Source of the DNA: UBA5420 sp964485345 | GTDB taxonomy: Bacteria; Bacillota; Limnochordia; Darwinibacteriales; Darwinibacteriaceae | DNA length: 43,811 nt | Assembly (NCBI GenBank): GCA_964485345.1 | Contig: CAZAJB010000013.1 | Coordinates: 1-43,811, forward strand | Direction of reading: 5' to 3' | Part shown: one piece after another, positions 1 through 8,838 of the stretch | How positions within the stretch are numbered: position 1 is the stretch's first letter | Layout: every line of letters starts with the position of its first letter | Translations under genes and position numbers: made by a program | The notes under the pieces: model-generated | Seen by the model: the letters and a program-made list of their open reading frames with translations, nothing else | What the model was told of the DNA's origin: nothing | Database searches by the model: none

Positions 1-61
1 CCTTGCCGTGGCGTCGACATCAAAGGGTCGACATTTAGGCATCTGAGATCAGTTGCCACCG

Positions 62-90
62 TTGACATTAATTGTGCGAAAATATATAAT
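62..90 (+). promoter_or_regulatory. Consensus housekeeping promoter of codY
   Basis: TTGACA at 62-67 and TATAAT at 85-90 are separated by exactly 17 bases, a perfect match to the sigma-A/sigma-70 consensus. Transcription would start near 97, leaving a leader of about 44 bases before the codY start at 141. The -10 box overlaps the ATG at position 90, so that ATG cannot be the translation start. An 8-base direct repeat GTCGACAT (13-20 and 27-34) lies upstream and could be an operator, but this is only a guess. Confidence 0.85.
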
Positions 91-140
91 TGACACTATA
101 CGGAAAGATTTTATTTGACAATAGAGAGGTGAGCGAGAAA

Positions 141-884
141 ATGTTAGAAAAAATGAAGCAATATCTACAATCCCTTCAGCAGATTACTACAGACGTAGAC
201 TTTAGCCAGTTATGTGAAGCCCTCTGTTCAGGTATGGATGAGAGTAGTATCTATATTTTGGGTCGAAAAGGAAATCTACTGGGCTATGCCCTAGAGGACG
301 GTTTCGAAAGTACCCCATTTGACTCCGACTGGCTTTTTACCGGTGTAGCTTCCAGCGATATCCAAAGTCTGGCAAATAGGGTCGCTGAGACCAGCGTTCA
401 GGAAGGGCCTAATGGTGAATCGATCATGGTTACGCCGATTATCGGTGGCGACGAGCGGGTAGGTTCGGTGCTCTGCGTGAGGCGCAGCGGACAGTATACT
501 TCGCAAGATATGGATATCGTTAGCATCGCAGGTGTTACCTTGGGGATGATCATCTCCCGTGTCATTCATGACCGACAAGAAGACAAGGCCGCCCAGACAA
601 GGTCAGCCCGTTCAGCGATTAACAGTCTGTCTTACTCGGAGATCCTAGCTATGCAAAGGATCTTTGAAGAGCTTAATGGCGATGAGGGCCTTCTTGTGGC
701 AAGCCGTATAGCAGATGAAGCGCAGATCACCCGCTCTGTGATCGTTAACGCTTTACGCAAACTGGCGTCCGCTAATGTTATCGAGTCGCGGTCACTGGGT
801 ATGAAAGGGACCTACCTTAGAATCCTCAATCCTGAAATCCGTAAGGAATTTGAGAAGCAATGGTATTCCCAACCTAAAGCGTAG
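141..884 (+). CDS. codY: GTP-sensing transcriptional repressor CodY
   Basis: CodY is a global regulator of low-GC Gram-positive bacteria that represses nutrient-scavenging genes when GTP and branched-chain amino acids are plentiful. The 247-residue product has an N-terminal GAF-type region (about 1-150), a linker, and a winged helix-turn-helix (about 160-230). The DNA-binding part is almost textbook: EGLLVASRIAD, ITRSVIVNALRKL and IESRSLGMKGTY all match the Bacillus protein. The start at 141 is chosen because AGAGGTGAG sits just upstream and the in-frame ATG at 90 lies inside the promoter -10 box. The GAF part is slightly short and the position of the Bacillus isoleucine-binding Arg61 seems not to be Arg, so the effector may differ. 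The gene stands alone, before a terminator shared with dinB. Confidence 0.95.
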   Translation: MLEKMKQYLQSLQQITTDVDFSQLCEALCSGMDESSIYILGRKGNLLGYALEDGFESTPFDSDWLFTGVASSDIQSLANRVAETSVQEGPNGESIMVTPIIGGDERVGSVLCVRRSGQYTSQDMDIVSIAGVTLGMIISRVIHDRQEDKAAQTRSARSAINSLSYSEILAMQRIFEELNGDEGLLVASRIADEAQITRSVIVNALRKLASANVIESRSLGMKGTYLRILNPEIRKEFEKQWYSQPKA

Positions 885-895
885 TATTTCCCAAA

Positions 896-925
896 AAAGG
901 GTCTGTGTCTTGGCACAGGCCCTTT
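896..925. terminator. Bidirectional terminator between codY and dinB
   Basis: AAAGGGTCTGTG (896-907) pairs with CACAGGCCCTTT (914-925) around a 6-base loop, with one G-U pair. On the minus strand the stem is followed by a run of six T, so it is strongest for dinB; on the plus strand the tail is weaker (TTTCTC). It sits between two convergent genes. Confidence 0.8.
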
Positions 926-926
926 C

Positions 927-2084
927 TCAATCATCGGTGGGCAAAGTTCGTCCCTTCGTAATGGCTCCAGGGGAGAATTTGCGGTTGATGGTATCCATTA
1001 ACTCGTTCACTTGGCTTGAGGGCTGGTCATCTGTGGAAAAGAGGGACAGCTGTGCTCCGGCAGAAAAGGTGCTTACAGCAACTCCCAAGAGTCTAACGGG
1101 CTGCAGTTTTATTTGCTCTAGAAGGTGTAAAGCTTCTCTAAAAATGGTATCATCATCATTAAAGGAATAATTTAGTGTATGGGACCGGGTGATCGTTCTA
1201 AAGTCAAAGAAACGCACTTTGATGGAGACAGTTCGGGCATACAGCCTTTGCTCCCTCAAACGCCAGCCTACTTTTTCACCCATCTGCGCCAGTTGTTGGC
1301 GAAGGAAGGATATGCTTTCTTGATCTTCGGCGAAGGTGATCTCATGGCCAATGGATTGGGCGTCAGTTTCTGGGACAACGGGGCGGTCATCCAATCCACG
1401 GGACAAATGGTAGACTTGTGATCCCAGGGCTGTGCCTAGCTTTTCCTGCAACCACGACAGAGAGTGGGGCAAAACATCCCGGACATGGTACAGATGCAGG
1501 TTGTGCAGGACGGCTTGAGACTTCTTGCCAACGCCCCATAGTCTTCCGACGGGTAGATCAGGGAGAAAACTACTGATATCGTCGGGATGTAGAATGAAGA
1601 GCCCATCAGGCTTTTCCCAATCAGAGGCTAACTTGGCCAAGAACTTGTTGGGTGCAATCCCAATTGAAGCGGTAAGACCCGTCTCTTTGCGGATACGCTC
1701 CTTAAGGCTCTGGCCCATCTCCTCAAGACCGGGATAAAAGTGCTCGCAACCGCTCATATCTAGGAACGCCTCATCAATGGAAAGAGGCTCCACCACCGGT
1801 GAGAATTGGGGAAAGATGTCTTGAATCTGGCGAGAGATCTCTTGATAGCGACCCATGCGTCCCGGGATAAAAATGCCCTCTGGGCACAACATCGCCGCTT
1901 TGGCAATGGGCATGGCACTGTGGACACCAAACTTGCGCGCTTCATAGGAGGCGGTGGATACAACCCCCCGGGGCGAATCTTTTCGGCCGCCAATAATGAG
2001 GGGTTTTCCTTGATACTCAGGGTGATCCAAGACCTCTACGGCAGCAAAGAACGCATCCATATCAACATGCATAATTGTACGCAT
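927..2084 (-). CDS. dinB: DNA polymerase IV (Y-family translesion polymerase)
   Basis: DinB copies past damaged bases with low fidelity. The 385-residue protein has the Y-family palm motifs: MHVDMDAFFA at 5-14 with catalytic Asp8, and SIDEAFLD at 102-109 with Asp104 and Glu105. Next come the GIAPNKFLAKLASDWEKPDG stretch, a thumb helix-hairpin-helix around PVGRLWGVGKKS, and the little-finger domain. The C-terminus ends without an obvious QLSLF-type end motif, although AQLSLFSTDD occurs internally near residue 345 and is a plausible beta-clamp binding site. The start has a good ribosome binding site (GGGAGG on the minus strand, about 2092-2097). The gene is divergent from hflX; I saw no LexA box (CGAAC-N4-GTTCG) between them. 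Confidence 0.96.
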   Translation of the reverse strand: MRTIMHVDMDAFFAAVEVLDHPEYQGKPLIIGGRKDSPRGVVSTASYEARKFGVHSAMPIAKAAMLCPEGIFIPGRMGRYQEISRQIQDIFPQFSPVVEPLSIDEAFLDMSGCEHFYPGLEEMGQSLKERIRKETGLTASIGIAPNKFLAKLASDWEKPDGLFILHPDDISSFLPDLPVGRLWGVGKKSQAVLHNLHLYHVRDVLPHSLSWLQEKLGTALGSQVYHLSRGLDDRPVVPETDAQSIGHEITFAEDQESISFLRQQLAQMGEKVGWRLREQRLYARTVSIKVRFFDFRTITRSHTLNYSFNDDDTIFREALHLLEQIKLQPVRLLGVAVSTFSAGAQLSLFSTDDQPSSQVNELMDTINRKFSPGAITKGRTLPTDD

Positions 2085-2155
2085 CGCCCATTCCTCCCGT
2101 GATCTGATTTCCAGACCGAGGGGAAAATTCCTGCGAGAATAGGGGTCATAGACAT

Positions 2156-3388
2156 ATGCAACACGAAGAAGCTAAGCAAAATGCCTATCTAGTTGCTCTG
2201 CAACGGAGCTTCCAGCGCGATTGGGAAGTGGAAGAGAATCTGATTGAGTTAAAAGAACTTGCCCAAGATGCGGGTCTTCATGTAGTTGATTCCTTCGTTC
2301 AGAAGCGCAGCTATCCCGAACCGGGTACGTTTATCGGTAAGGGTAAGGCTCTGGAGATTGCGGACATCGTGGATGAAGATACTCTTGTTATCTTTGACGA
2401 TGAACTCACACCAGCCCAACAAGGTAACCTCTCCGACCTCATGGAGGCGCCGGTTCTTGATCGCACCCAGCTGATCCTAGATATCTTCGCACAAAGAGCT
2501 CAAAGCAATGAAGGCAAGATTCAGGTAGAGTTGGCCCAGCTCAATTACCTCTTACCTCGTTTGATGGGGAAGGGGAAAGCTTTGTCCCGTCTTGGTGGCG
2601 GAATTGGCACGAGGGGTCCTGGTGAAACCAAGCTCGAGACAGATCGCCGCCGAATTCGCAAACGCGTCTCCGACTTACGGGAAGAGCTGGAAAAGATCAG
2701 ACAGACCAGGAGCTTACAGCGAGAGGGCCGCAAAAATACAGCTGCGCCAGTCGTGGCCCTCGTGGGCTACACGAATGCCGGTAAATCCACCTTACTGCAG
2801 GCCCTAACGGGCTCAGAGGTATTTGTGGCCGATCAGCTTTTTGCCACTTTGGATCCAACGATCAGGCGTTGGGATCTTACCAGTGGGCGCTGGGTGTATC
2901 TCAGTGACACAGTCGGCTTTATTCGTAAGCTCCCCCACACGCTCGTGGCAGCTTTCCAGGCCACTTTAGAGGAAGTGGTCTATGCAGACCTTCTTCTCCA
3001 CGTCATTGATGCCAGCCATCCCCAGTCCCTTGAGCAGCGCGAAGCGGTGGAAGAAGTATTGAAAAAAATTGGGGCAACCGTCCCAGTTATTTCAGTGTAT
3101 AATAAAGTAGATTTGATGGAACACCCCATGGATGTAGGAGGATCAGAACAAGCTGTTTCTGCCAAGACAGGCTTTCAGCTAGAAAAACTGGCAGAAGCTG
3201 TGGATGCGTTCTTTGCTGAGAACTACTCTGCGCGGGAATACTTTTTCCCCTTTGATCAACTCGCTCAAGCCAGTTATTTGAGGAATAACGCTCATGTCGT
3301 GGCCGAGGAATTCGGGGAGGCGGGCTTGATCATCAAGGCTGAGGTGGATCAGAAAACCGCCAATATGCTGCGAGCTTTCCAGAACTAA
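2156..3388 (+). CDS. hflX: Ribosome-associated GTPase HflX
   Basis: HflX binds the 50S subunit and splits or rescues stalled ribosomes, notably under stress. The 410-residue protein has an N-terminal HflX domain with the glycine-rich GKGK repeats, a coiled linker (RGPGETKLETDRRRIRKRV), then a GTPase domain with P-loop GYTNAGKS (about 204-211), switch II DTVGF, and NKVD as the G4 motif. The start has a modest AGGGGT ribosome binding site about 9 bases upstream. It is the first gene of the long rightward run and its promoter region is shared with the divergent dinB. Confidence 0.95.
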   Translation: MQHEEAKQNAYLVALQRSFQRDWEVEENLIELKELAQDAGLHVVDSFVQKRSYPEPGTFIGKGKALEIADIVDEDTLVIFDDELTPAQQGNLSDLMEAPVLDRTQLILDIFAQRAQSNEGKIQVELAQLNYLLPRLMGKGKALSRLGGGIGTRGPGETKLETDRRRIRKRVSDLREELEKIRQTRSLQREGRKNTAAPVVALVGYTNAGKSTLLQALTGSEVFVADQLFATLDPTIRRWDLTSGRWVYLSDTVGFIRKLPHTLVAAFQATLEEVVYADLLLHVIDASHPQSLEQREAVEEVLKKIGATVPVISVYNKVDLMEHPMDVGGSEQAVSAKTGFQLEKLAEAVDAFFAENYSAREYFFPFDQLAQASYLRNNAHVVAEEFGEAGLIIKAEVDQKTANMLRAFQN

Positions 3389-3456
3389 AAGCAAGGCAGG
3401 ATTTCGCTGACGCTTTAGAGAACCTTATTTGGTCATAAAGTGATAGAGGTGAGATC

Positions 3457-4044
3457 ATGCCAATCCGTGAAGCATCGTGGCTCGAAGTTATTGTAGGGTC
3501 CATGTTCTCCGGCAAGTCCGAGGAGCTAATCAGAAGAGTAAAACGGGCCGCCATTGCCAAGCAAAATGTGTTAGTATTTAAACCAGCTATGGATTATCGC
3601 TATGGGATGGAGAAGGTCGCGGCCCATAATGGGATGCGTATAGACTGTTTACCAGTTGCGGAGCCTGAGGATATCCTTGACCAGGTCGATGAAGATGTCG
3701 ATGTGGTAGCCATCGATGAAGTTCAGTTCTTTAGCCCCACCATTGTCTCTGTCTGTCAAAGACTGATCAAAGCAGGTAAACGGGTGATTGTGGCAGGTTT
3801 GGACCAAGATTTTCGCGGTGAACCCTTCGGCCCTGTTCCCGTATTGATGGCCATCGCAGAACAAGTCACAAAGCTTAACGCAATTTGCGTGAGTTGCGGC
3901 AGAGCTGCCAGCCGCACCCAGCGCCTAATAAACGGAGAACCTGCCAGGTACGATGAGCCGATTATTCTGATTGGAGCAACTGAAGACTACGAGGCCCGTT
4001 GCAGTCGTTGTCACGAGGTACCAGGATCACCGGATCTACAATAA
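3457..4044 (+). CDS. tdk: Thymidine kinase (type II)
   Basis: Tdk phosphorylates thymidine to dTMP in the salvage pathway. The 195-residue length is normal for the type II family. It carries the P-loop GSMFSGKS (14-21), the DEVQFF motif (87-92) with the catalytic Glu, and a structural zinc site made of Cys144, Cys147, Cys182 and Cys185 (CVSC and CSRC). The start follows AGAGGTGAG. In Bacillus tdk is likewise a few genes upstream of prfA, so this placement is conserved synteny. Confidence 0.96.
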   Translation: MPIREASWLEVIVGSMFSGKSEELIRRVKRAAIAKQNVLVFKPAMDYRYGMEKVAAHNGMRIDCLPVAEPEDILDQVDEDVDVVAIDEVQFFSPTIVSVCQRLIKAGKRVIVAGLDQDFRGEPFGPVPVLMAIAEQVTKLNAICVSCGRAASRTQRLINGEPARYDEPIILIGATEDYEARCSRCHEVPGSPDLQ

Positions 4045-4057
4045 GGAGTGTCTGGCT

Positions 4058-4951
4058 ATGGCACGCAAATCTGGCGTCGTTTTCTTCATCATGGTGATGC
4101 GGTCTATTGTGGTAGGTGTAGCCTACTATTTAGTCCGTGAAATACCAGGTCTGACCTCATCGTTTGTCTCTATTTTCGTAGGTTTTCTGGCCTTTGATAT
4201 GATCGTGGCAATGCCGAAATTCTCGTTTCGTCTTCGTCACTTACGCGATCTTGTGCTCCTTCTGCTACCCCGCATCAGTGGCACGGCCCTGAGTCTAGCG
4301 GGAGGATTGGGCTTAGGTATCCTTTTCGGTAGCCTAACGAAAGTGGGGATACCGGTCTTGGTAGCGGCGGTCTTTACCATCGGCCTTTCCTACAGTCTTT
4401 CTGCCAGTATTAGGGGCAATATCTCTAGTTATGTAGGTATGATTGCTGCCGTCGACATGTTTGATCGCATCGTGCGCCTGAAATACCTGACAGAGTATTG
4501 GGTACAAGACGTAGCTGGCCCCGCGGGAACTCTGATCTATAGTACGTTTTTGGCGCTGCTCATTGGTTGGTTAGTGGGCATTCTTATCGGTGGTCTGACC
4601 AGACTGTTTTTGCCACGGGGGTATCGTTCTGTCAAGAGCAGTGCGTATGCCCAACCTCTGTGGATGCGTTCCTTTCGGGACGTTATGCACTTAGAGGAGG
4701 ATCGGGTTCTATTGCAGATCGAACTCAGCGAAGATTCGGCCCTAGCCTACCATAGCCTAGCTGAGGTTGGCTTGGGGAAAGACTTGGGGGTTCAGGTCCT
4801 ATCCATAATTCGCTCTCCAGGCGAGATTAGCTCGCCAAAGGGAGCCGATGTTCTTTTGCCCCTTGATCAGTTGGTGGTCGTTCTGCCATCAAACCAGGTT
4901 CAGAATTTAATCTCCTTAATGAAAGGACGCGTGCTAGATGGGCAAGTTTAA
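4058..4951 (+). CDS. Membrane protein with TrkA-C-like C-terminal domain
   Basis: Function not recognised. The 297-residue product starts at ATG 4058, preceded by AAGGAG 10 bases upstream; an ATG at 3971 in the same frame lies inside tdk and has no ribosome binding site. About five hydrophobic segments occupy residues 8-185, followed by a soluble part (about 205-297) whose pattern (SLAEVGLGKDLGVQVLSI, then LLPLDQLVVVLPSNQVQNL) resembles the RCK-C/TrkA-C fold that senses small ligands or nucleotides in ion transporters. It lies 13 bases after tdk and overlaps yqhQ by 14 bases, so it is co-transcribed and probably translationally coupled. A ligand-gated channel or transporter is possible but unproven. 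Confidence 0.7.
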   Translation: MARKSGVVFFIMVMRSIVVGVAYYLVREIPGLTSSFVSIFVGFLAFDMIVAMPKFSFRLRHLRDLVLLLLPRISGTALSLAGGLGLGILFGSLTKVGIPVLVAAVFTIGLSYSLSASIRGNISSYVGMIAAVDMFDRIVRLKYLTEYWVQDVAGPAGTLIYSTFLALLIGWLVGILIGGLTRLFLPRGYRSVKSSAYAQPLWMRSFRDVMHLEEDRVLLQIELSEDSALAYHSLAEVGLGKDLGVQVLSIIRSPGEISSPKGADVLLPLDQLVVVLPSNQVQNLISLMKGRVLDGQV

Positions 4952-5840
4952 CTATGGTGGTCAAGCCGTCATTGAAGGAGTAATGATGCGCGGACAGTAC
5001 CATTCGGCCGTAGCTGTACGGAAGACGGATCAATCCATCACGGTCTTGGAACAAAAGTTGAAACCTTGGTCTGATCGCTTCCCAATCCTAAAGAAACCTA
5101 TTATACGAGGCGCAGTGGCGCTCGTGGAGAGTATGATCATGGGACTCGGGAGCCTTAATTATTCCGCCAGTCAATTTGGCGAAGCAGAGGAACAACTCAC
5201 AACGAAGGAACTAGTCTTAACTATGGGGTTTGCCTTGATTTTGACTGTGGCCCTCTTCATTGTTCTACCGGCGTTTTTGCTTCGTTTTGTGCAAAGTCAC
5301 ATCTCCTCCAATCTCCTAGTCAACTTGGTGGAAGGTGTGATCAAGGTATCTATCTTCGTTATTTACATTCTAGCCATCTCCTGGATGGAAGACATTAAGA
5401 GGGTTTTTGCTTACCATGGTGCCGAACACAAAACCATCAACTGCTATGAAGCAGCTGAGGAGCTTACGGTGGGGAATGTGAAAAAACACAGTCGTGTGCA
5501 CGCCCGCTGTGGCACCAACTTCTTGCTTATTGTCTTGTTTACCAGCGTTTTTGTCTTTTCCTTCTTTGGTCGCCCTCCCTTTGTCCAGAGAATTCTGATC
5601 CATCTGGCCATTATGCCTGTTGTGGCAGGGTTATCCTACGAGTTGATTCGCAAGGCAGGGCAAAAGGACTGTCATCCCATTTTTAAGTGGGCGGCTAAGC
5701 CAGGTATGCTCCTGCAGCATCTCACCACCGTTGAACCTGATGAGCAGATGATCGAAGTGGCCATCAAGGCCCTTAACACGGTCTTGGACAAGGATGCCAT
5801 TCACCCAGAGACGAAAAAAGTCGTTCCCTTTCCATCATAG
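4938..5840 (+). CDS. yqhQ: DUF1385 membrane protein (YqhQ family)
   Basis: The 300-residue protein belongs to the DUF1385/YqhQ family, widespread in Firmicutes and often found beside prfA. Family hallmarks are the N-terminal YGGQAVIEGVMMRG, the central AYHGAEHKTINCYEA, and HSRVHARCGTNF. Conserved His and Cys residues hint at metal or cofactor binding, but no biochemical role is established to my knowledge. Hydrophobic helices lie at roughly 93-115, 133-150, 200-215 and 220-240. The start overlaps the preceding gene by 14 bases and has an AAAGGAC ribosome binding site. prfA follows 36 bases later. Confidence 0.9.
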   Translation: MGKFNYGGQAVIEGVMMRGQYHSAVAVRKTDQSITVLEQKLKPWSDRFPILKKPIIRGAVALVESMIMGLGSLNYSASQFGEAEEQLTTKELVLTMGFALILTVALFIVLPAFLLRFVQSHISSNLLVNLVEGVIKVSIFVIYILAISWMEDIKRVFAYHGAEHKTINCYEAAEELTVGNVKKHSRVHARCGTNFLLIVLFTSVFVFSFFGRPPFVQRILIHLAIMPVVAGLSYELIRKAGQKDCHPIFKWAAKPGMLLQHLTTVEPDEQMIEVAIKALNTVLDKDAIHPETKKVVPFPS

Positions 5841-5876
5841 ACCCTTTGCCTAGGAGAGTTAGGAGGCAACAAATAG

Positions 5877-6959
5877 ATGTTAGAGAAGCTGCAAGCTTTA
5901 GAACAGAAGTATGAGGAACTTAACAGCCGGATGACCGATCCGCAGGTGCTAAGTGACCCTCATACCTACAACAAACTGGCCAAGGCCCATTCCGATTTGG
6001 GTAGCATTGTGGCAAAGTACCGGGAGTATCGTCAGGCGACAACGGACTTAGAGGAAGCAGAAATGCTCTTAGAAGAGCCACAAGATGCGGATTTTGCGTC
6101 AATGCTCAATGAAGAAGTTGAGACGCTGACAAAGGCAGGCGACAGGCTCATCAATGAACTCCAGGTCCTTCTGCTGCCGAAAGATCCCAATGACGACAAG
6201 AACGTCATTGTAGAAGTCAGGGCTGGGACCGGTGGTGATGAGGCCGCCCTTTTCGCGGGCACCCTGTTTCGGATGTATTCCCGTTACGCCGAGTTCGAGC
6301 GCTGGAAGGTAGATGTCTTGAGTAGTAACGCCACTGAGTTGGGGGGCTTTAAAGAGATTATCTTTGTGATTGAAGGTAAGGGAGCCTATTCCCGCCTGAA
6401 ATTCGAAAGCGGTGTGCACAGGGTGCAGCGAATTCCTACCACGGAGGCGGGAGGCCGCATTCATACCTCCACCGCAACGGTAGCAGTGCTCCCCGAGGCC
6501 GCAGAAGTGGAGCTGCACATCGAAGCGAATGATCTCAAATTCGATGTATATCGTTCGTCTGGGCCTGGTGGACAGAGTGTGAATACCACGGACTCTGCCG
6601 TGCGAGTTACCCATCTTCCGACGGGACTCGTTGTGGCTTGCCAAGACGAGAAGTCTCAGCTGAAGAACAAGGAGAAAGCGCTGAAGATTCTCCGGGCCCG
6701 GCTCTTTGATCAGTTGCAGGCGGAGGCTGAGCAAGAACAGGCCGCCGCCCGCCGCAGCCAGGTTGGTACAGGAGACCGCAGTGAACGAATTCGTACCTAT
6801 AATTTCCCCCAGGGGAGAGTTACGGATCACCGCATTAACCTTACTTTGTATAAACTGGATTTGGTGGTGGACGGCGATTTAGATGAAATTATCGATGCCC
6901 TCGTCACCGCAGATGAAGTAGAAAGACTGAAGGAGACCGTTGACGTTCACCATGACTAG
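5877..6959 (+). CDS. prfA: Peptide chain release factor 1
   Basis: RF1 ends translation at UAA and UAG. The 360-residue protein has the PxT stop-codon-reading motif (PTT at 187-189, within HRVQRIPTTEAGGRIHT) and the catalytic GGQ at 231-233 that triggers peptidyl-tRNA hydrolysis. The tripeptide identifies RF1 rather than RF2 (SPF). The ribosome binding site is TTAGGAGG, and the next gene, prmC, encodes the enzyme that methylates the GGQ glutamine; the two overlap, a common and functional pairing. Confidence 0.98.
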   Translation: MLEKLQALEQKYEELNSRMTDPQVLSDPHTYNKLAKAHSDLGSIVAKYREYRQATTDLEEAEMLLEEPQDADFASMLNEEVETLTKAGDRLINELQVLLLPKDPNDDKNVIVEVRAGTGGDEAALFAGTLFRMYSRYAEFERWKVDVLSSNATELGGFKEIIFVIEGKGAYSRLKFESGVHRVQRIPTTEAGGRIHTSTATVAVLPEAAEVELHIEANDLKFDVYRSSGPGGQSVNTTDSAVRVTHLPTGLVVACQDEKSQLKNKEKALKILRARLFDQLQAEAEQEQAAARRSQVGTGDRSERIRTYNFPQGRVTDHRINLTLYKLDLVVDGDLDEIIDALVTADEVERLKETVDVHHD

Positions 6960-7803
6960 GCAACATACGATCGGAGAGTTAATCAATTTAAGCGCCAGCT
7001 ATCTGGAAGGCAAAGGATGCAGCTCGCCTCGCCTTGATGCAGAGCTTCTACTCGGCCATGTCTTGGGACTAGAACGCTTAGACTTGTATCTAAATTTCGA
7101 TAAGCCGCTGAATGCCAGAGAGGTGGACGAGTACCGCGGTTTGATTGGACGGCGGGGTCAAAGAGTTCCCGTTGCCTATCTCACTGGAGAACGGGAGTTT
7201 TACAATATTCCCATTAGGGTCAATCCCCATGTGCTGATTCCCCGTCCCGAAACGGAGTTTGTCGTGGACAAGATCAGGGAGTTAGTGGATCCTCAAGAAC
7301 CGACATACATTTTGGAGCTAGGTACGGGGAGCGGGGCGATTGCCATTGCCTTAGCCTGCCAGAATCCTCATTTTTGCATCACAGGCGTGGACATTTCCGC
7401 TGAAGCATTGCAGGTGGCCAAGGCGAACGCTAAGCGGATCGAGGTGGGCAATCAGGTGGATTTTGTGGAAAGCGATCTATTTGACGAGGTTTCCGGCAGA
7501 TACTCGGTCATTTGTTCTAATCCTCCTTATATCAGGAGGGAAGAGTTGGCCGGGCTTTCCCCTGAAGTATGTGCAGAGCCCGCTTTAGCTCTAGATGGCG
7601 GCCCCGATGGACTTGGGTTTTATCGCCGGATTTTAAACCAGGCCGCTCCGTTCTTGGAGCAACCTGGTTTTGTCGTGCTAGAAATCGGTTGGGATCAAGC
7701 GTCTGATGTGCGCTCCATTGGTGAAGCAGGGGGTTTTGTCTGGTTGGAAACGGTGAAGGATTATGCAGGTCATGATCGGGTGGTGATCTTGAAGTGGCTC
7801 TAA
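6940..7803 (+). CDS. prmC: Release-factor glutamine N5-methyltransferase
   Basis: PrmC methylates the Gln of the GGQ motif in release factors using S-adenosylmethionine. The 287-residue protein has an N-terminal helical domain, the RPETEFVVD segment, the SAM-binding LELGTGSGAIAIALA and the catalytic NPPY (in SNPPYIRREEL). Two starts are possible: TTG at 6940, 4 bases after AAGGAG, or ATG at 6952, 16 bases after it; both fit family length. Either start overlaps the end of prfA (20 or 8 bases), which suggests translational coupling. Confidence 0.95.
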   Translation: MTFTMTRQHTIGELINLSASYLEGKGCSSPRLDAELLLGHVLGLERLDLYLNFDKPLNAREVDEYRGLIGRRGQRVPVAYLTGEREFYNIPIRVNPHVLIPRPETEFVVDKIRELVDPQEPTYILELGTGSGAIAIALACQNPHFCITGVDISAEALQVAKANAKRIEVGNQVDFVESDLFDEVSGRYSVICSNPPYIRREELAGLSPEVCAEPALALDGGPDGLGFYRRILNQAAPFLEQPGFVVLEIGWDQASDVRSIGEAGGFVWLETVKDYAGHDRVVILKWL

Positions 7804-8822
7804 CGACGACACGCATCTTAAGACCCCAGGAGATTGGCGAAGCGGCCCGGCTTTTGGCCGAGGGTAAGGTTGTAGCTTTCCCTACAGAGACCGTGTATGG
7901 CTTAGGGGCGAACGCTCTGAATCCACAGGCTGTGGCAGCGATCTTTCAAGCGAAGGGTAGACCCCAGGATAACCCTTTGATTGTCCACCTGAGTGAGGGA
8001 GGTCAAGTGGAGGCCTTTGTGAAGGATATCCCTGCGCAGGCTAGGTTACTTATGGAGCGATTTTGGCCCGGGCCCTTGACTTTCGTTCTAGAGAAGACAG
8101 AGCGCATTCCGTCAGTTGTCACGGCAGGTCTCGAGACCGTCGCGGTGAGGGTGCCAGATCACCCCATTGCGCTTGAACTTCTGAAGCAGATAGAATTTCC
8201 CTTGGCAGCGCCTAGCGCGAATGTCTCCGGGCGACCGAGCCCCACGCGGGCACAGCACGTTCTAGCAGATCTCGATGGTCTTATTCCTGCCATTCTCGAC
8301 GGGGGAGAAACGGGCTGGGGTCTGGAGTCTACAGTCTTGGACTGTACTGTATGGCCCTTTCGTCTCTTGAGACCCGGTGGGGTTACCTTAGAGGACTTGC
8401 GGGCACTTGTTCCCGTTCAATATGGGGCCGCCCAAGGTGGGCATGTAGAAGAACAAGTACCTCGCTCGCCTGGTATGAAATATCAGCACTATGCACCCGA
8501 AGCAGACGTCTACCTAGTCACAGGCGACGGGGCAGCGACGCAAATTCTGGAACTTAGCGAACCATATAGCCAAAGGGGCGAAGGTGTGGGCGTCATGACC
8601 TGGAATGAGCGGGCCTACTTGTATCCGACCCTTAAAGTCCTAGGCATGGGCCCTAAGGACGACTATGATGCACTCGCCCATAATCTCTACCATTTGCTGA
8701 GAGAAGCTGACGTACTTGGACTGAAGGTCTTGTTCATTGAGGGCGTCTCAGAACACAATCTTGGTCTTGCCATCATGAATCGTCTCCGCAAAGCGGCCGA
8801 TCATAAAGAGATCAAGGCCTGA
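7794..8822 (+). CDS. ywlC: Threonylcarbamoyl-AMP synthase (Sua5/YwlC type)
   Basis: This enzyme makes threonylcarbamoyl-AMP from threonine, bicarbonate and ATP for the t6A37 tRNA modification. The 342-residue product is the long two-domain Sua5 form: an N-terminal YrdC domain with AFPTETVYGLGANA and FQAKGRPQDNPLIVHL, then the linker motif PGMKYQHYAP and the Sua5 C-terminal domain. It starts with GTG at 7794, overlapping prmC by 10 bases. The order prmC-ywlC-ywlE-rpiB is conserved with Bacillus. Confidence 0.95.
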   Translation: MALTTTRILRPQEIGEAARLLAEGKVVAFPTETVYGLGANALNPQAVAAIFQAKGRPQDNPLIVHLSEGGQVEAFVKDIPAQARLLMERFWPGPLTFVLEKTERIPSVVTAGLETVAVRVPDHPIALELLKQIEFPLAAPSANVSGRPSPTRAQHVLADLDGLIPAILDGGETGWGLESTVLDCTVWPFRLLRPGGVTLEDLRALVPVQYGAAQGGHVEEQVPRSPGMKYQHYAPEADVYLVTGDGAATQILELSEPYSQRGEGVGVMTWNERAYLYPTLKVLGMGPKDDYDALAHNLYHLLREADVLGLKVLFIEGVSEHNLGLAIMNRLRKAADHKEIKA

Positions 8823-8838
8823 GGTAGAAGGAGGAGCT

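Noticed and set aside
90..140. Upstream ATG for codY
   Set aside because: It overlaps the -10 box of a perfect promoter, so it would not be on the transcript; the ATG at 141 has a good ribosome binding site.
2085..2155. LexA/SOS box between dinB and hflX
   Set aside because: No CGAAC-N4-GTTCG or near match was seen.
4927..4951. Frameshift between the membrane protein and yqhQ
   Set aside because: The 14-base overlap has a normal stop and start with a ribosome binding site; both products are complete.
6099..6830. A 243-codon open frame on the minus strand across prfA
   Set aside because: It is antisense to a clearly real gene, has no ribosome binding site or recognisable domain, and arises from codon bias of prfA.
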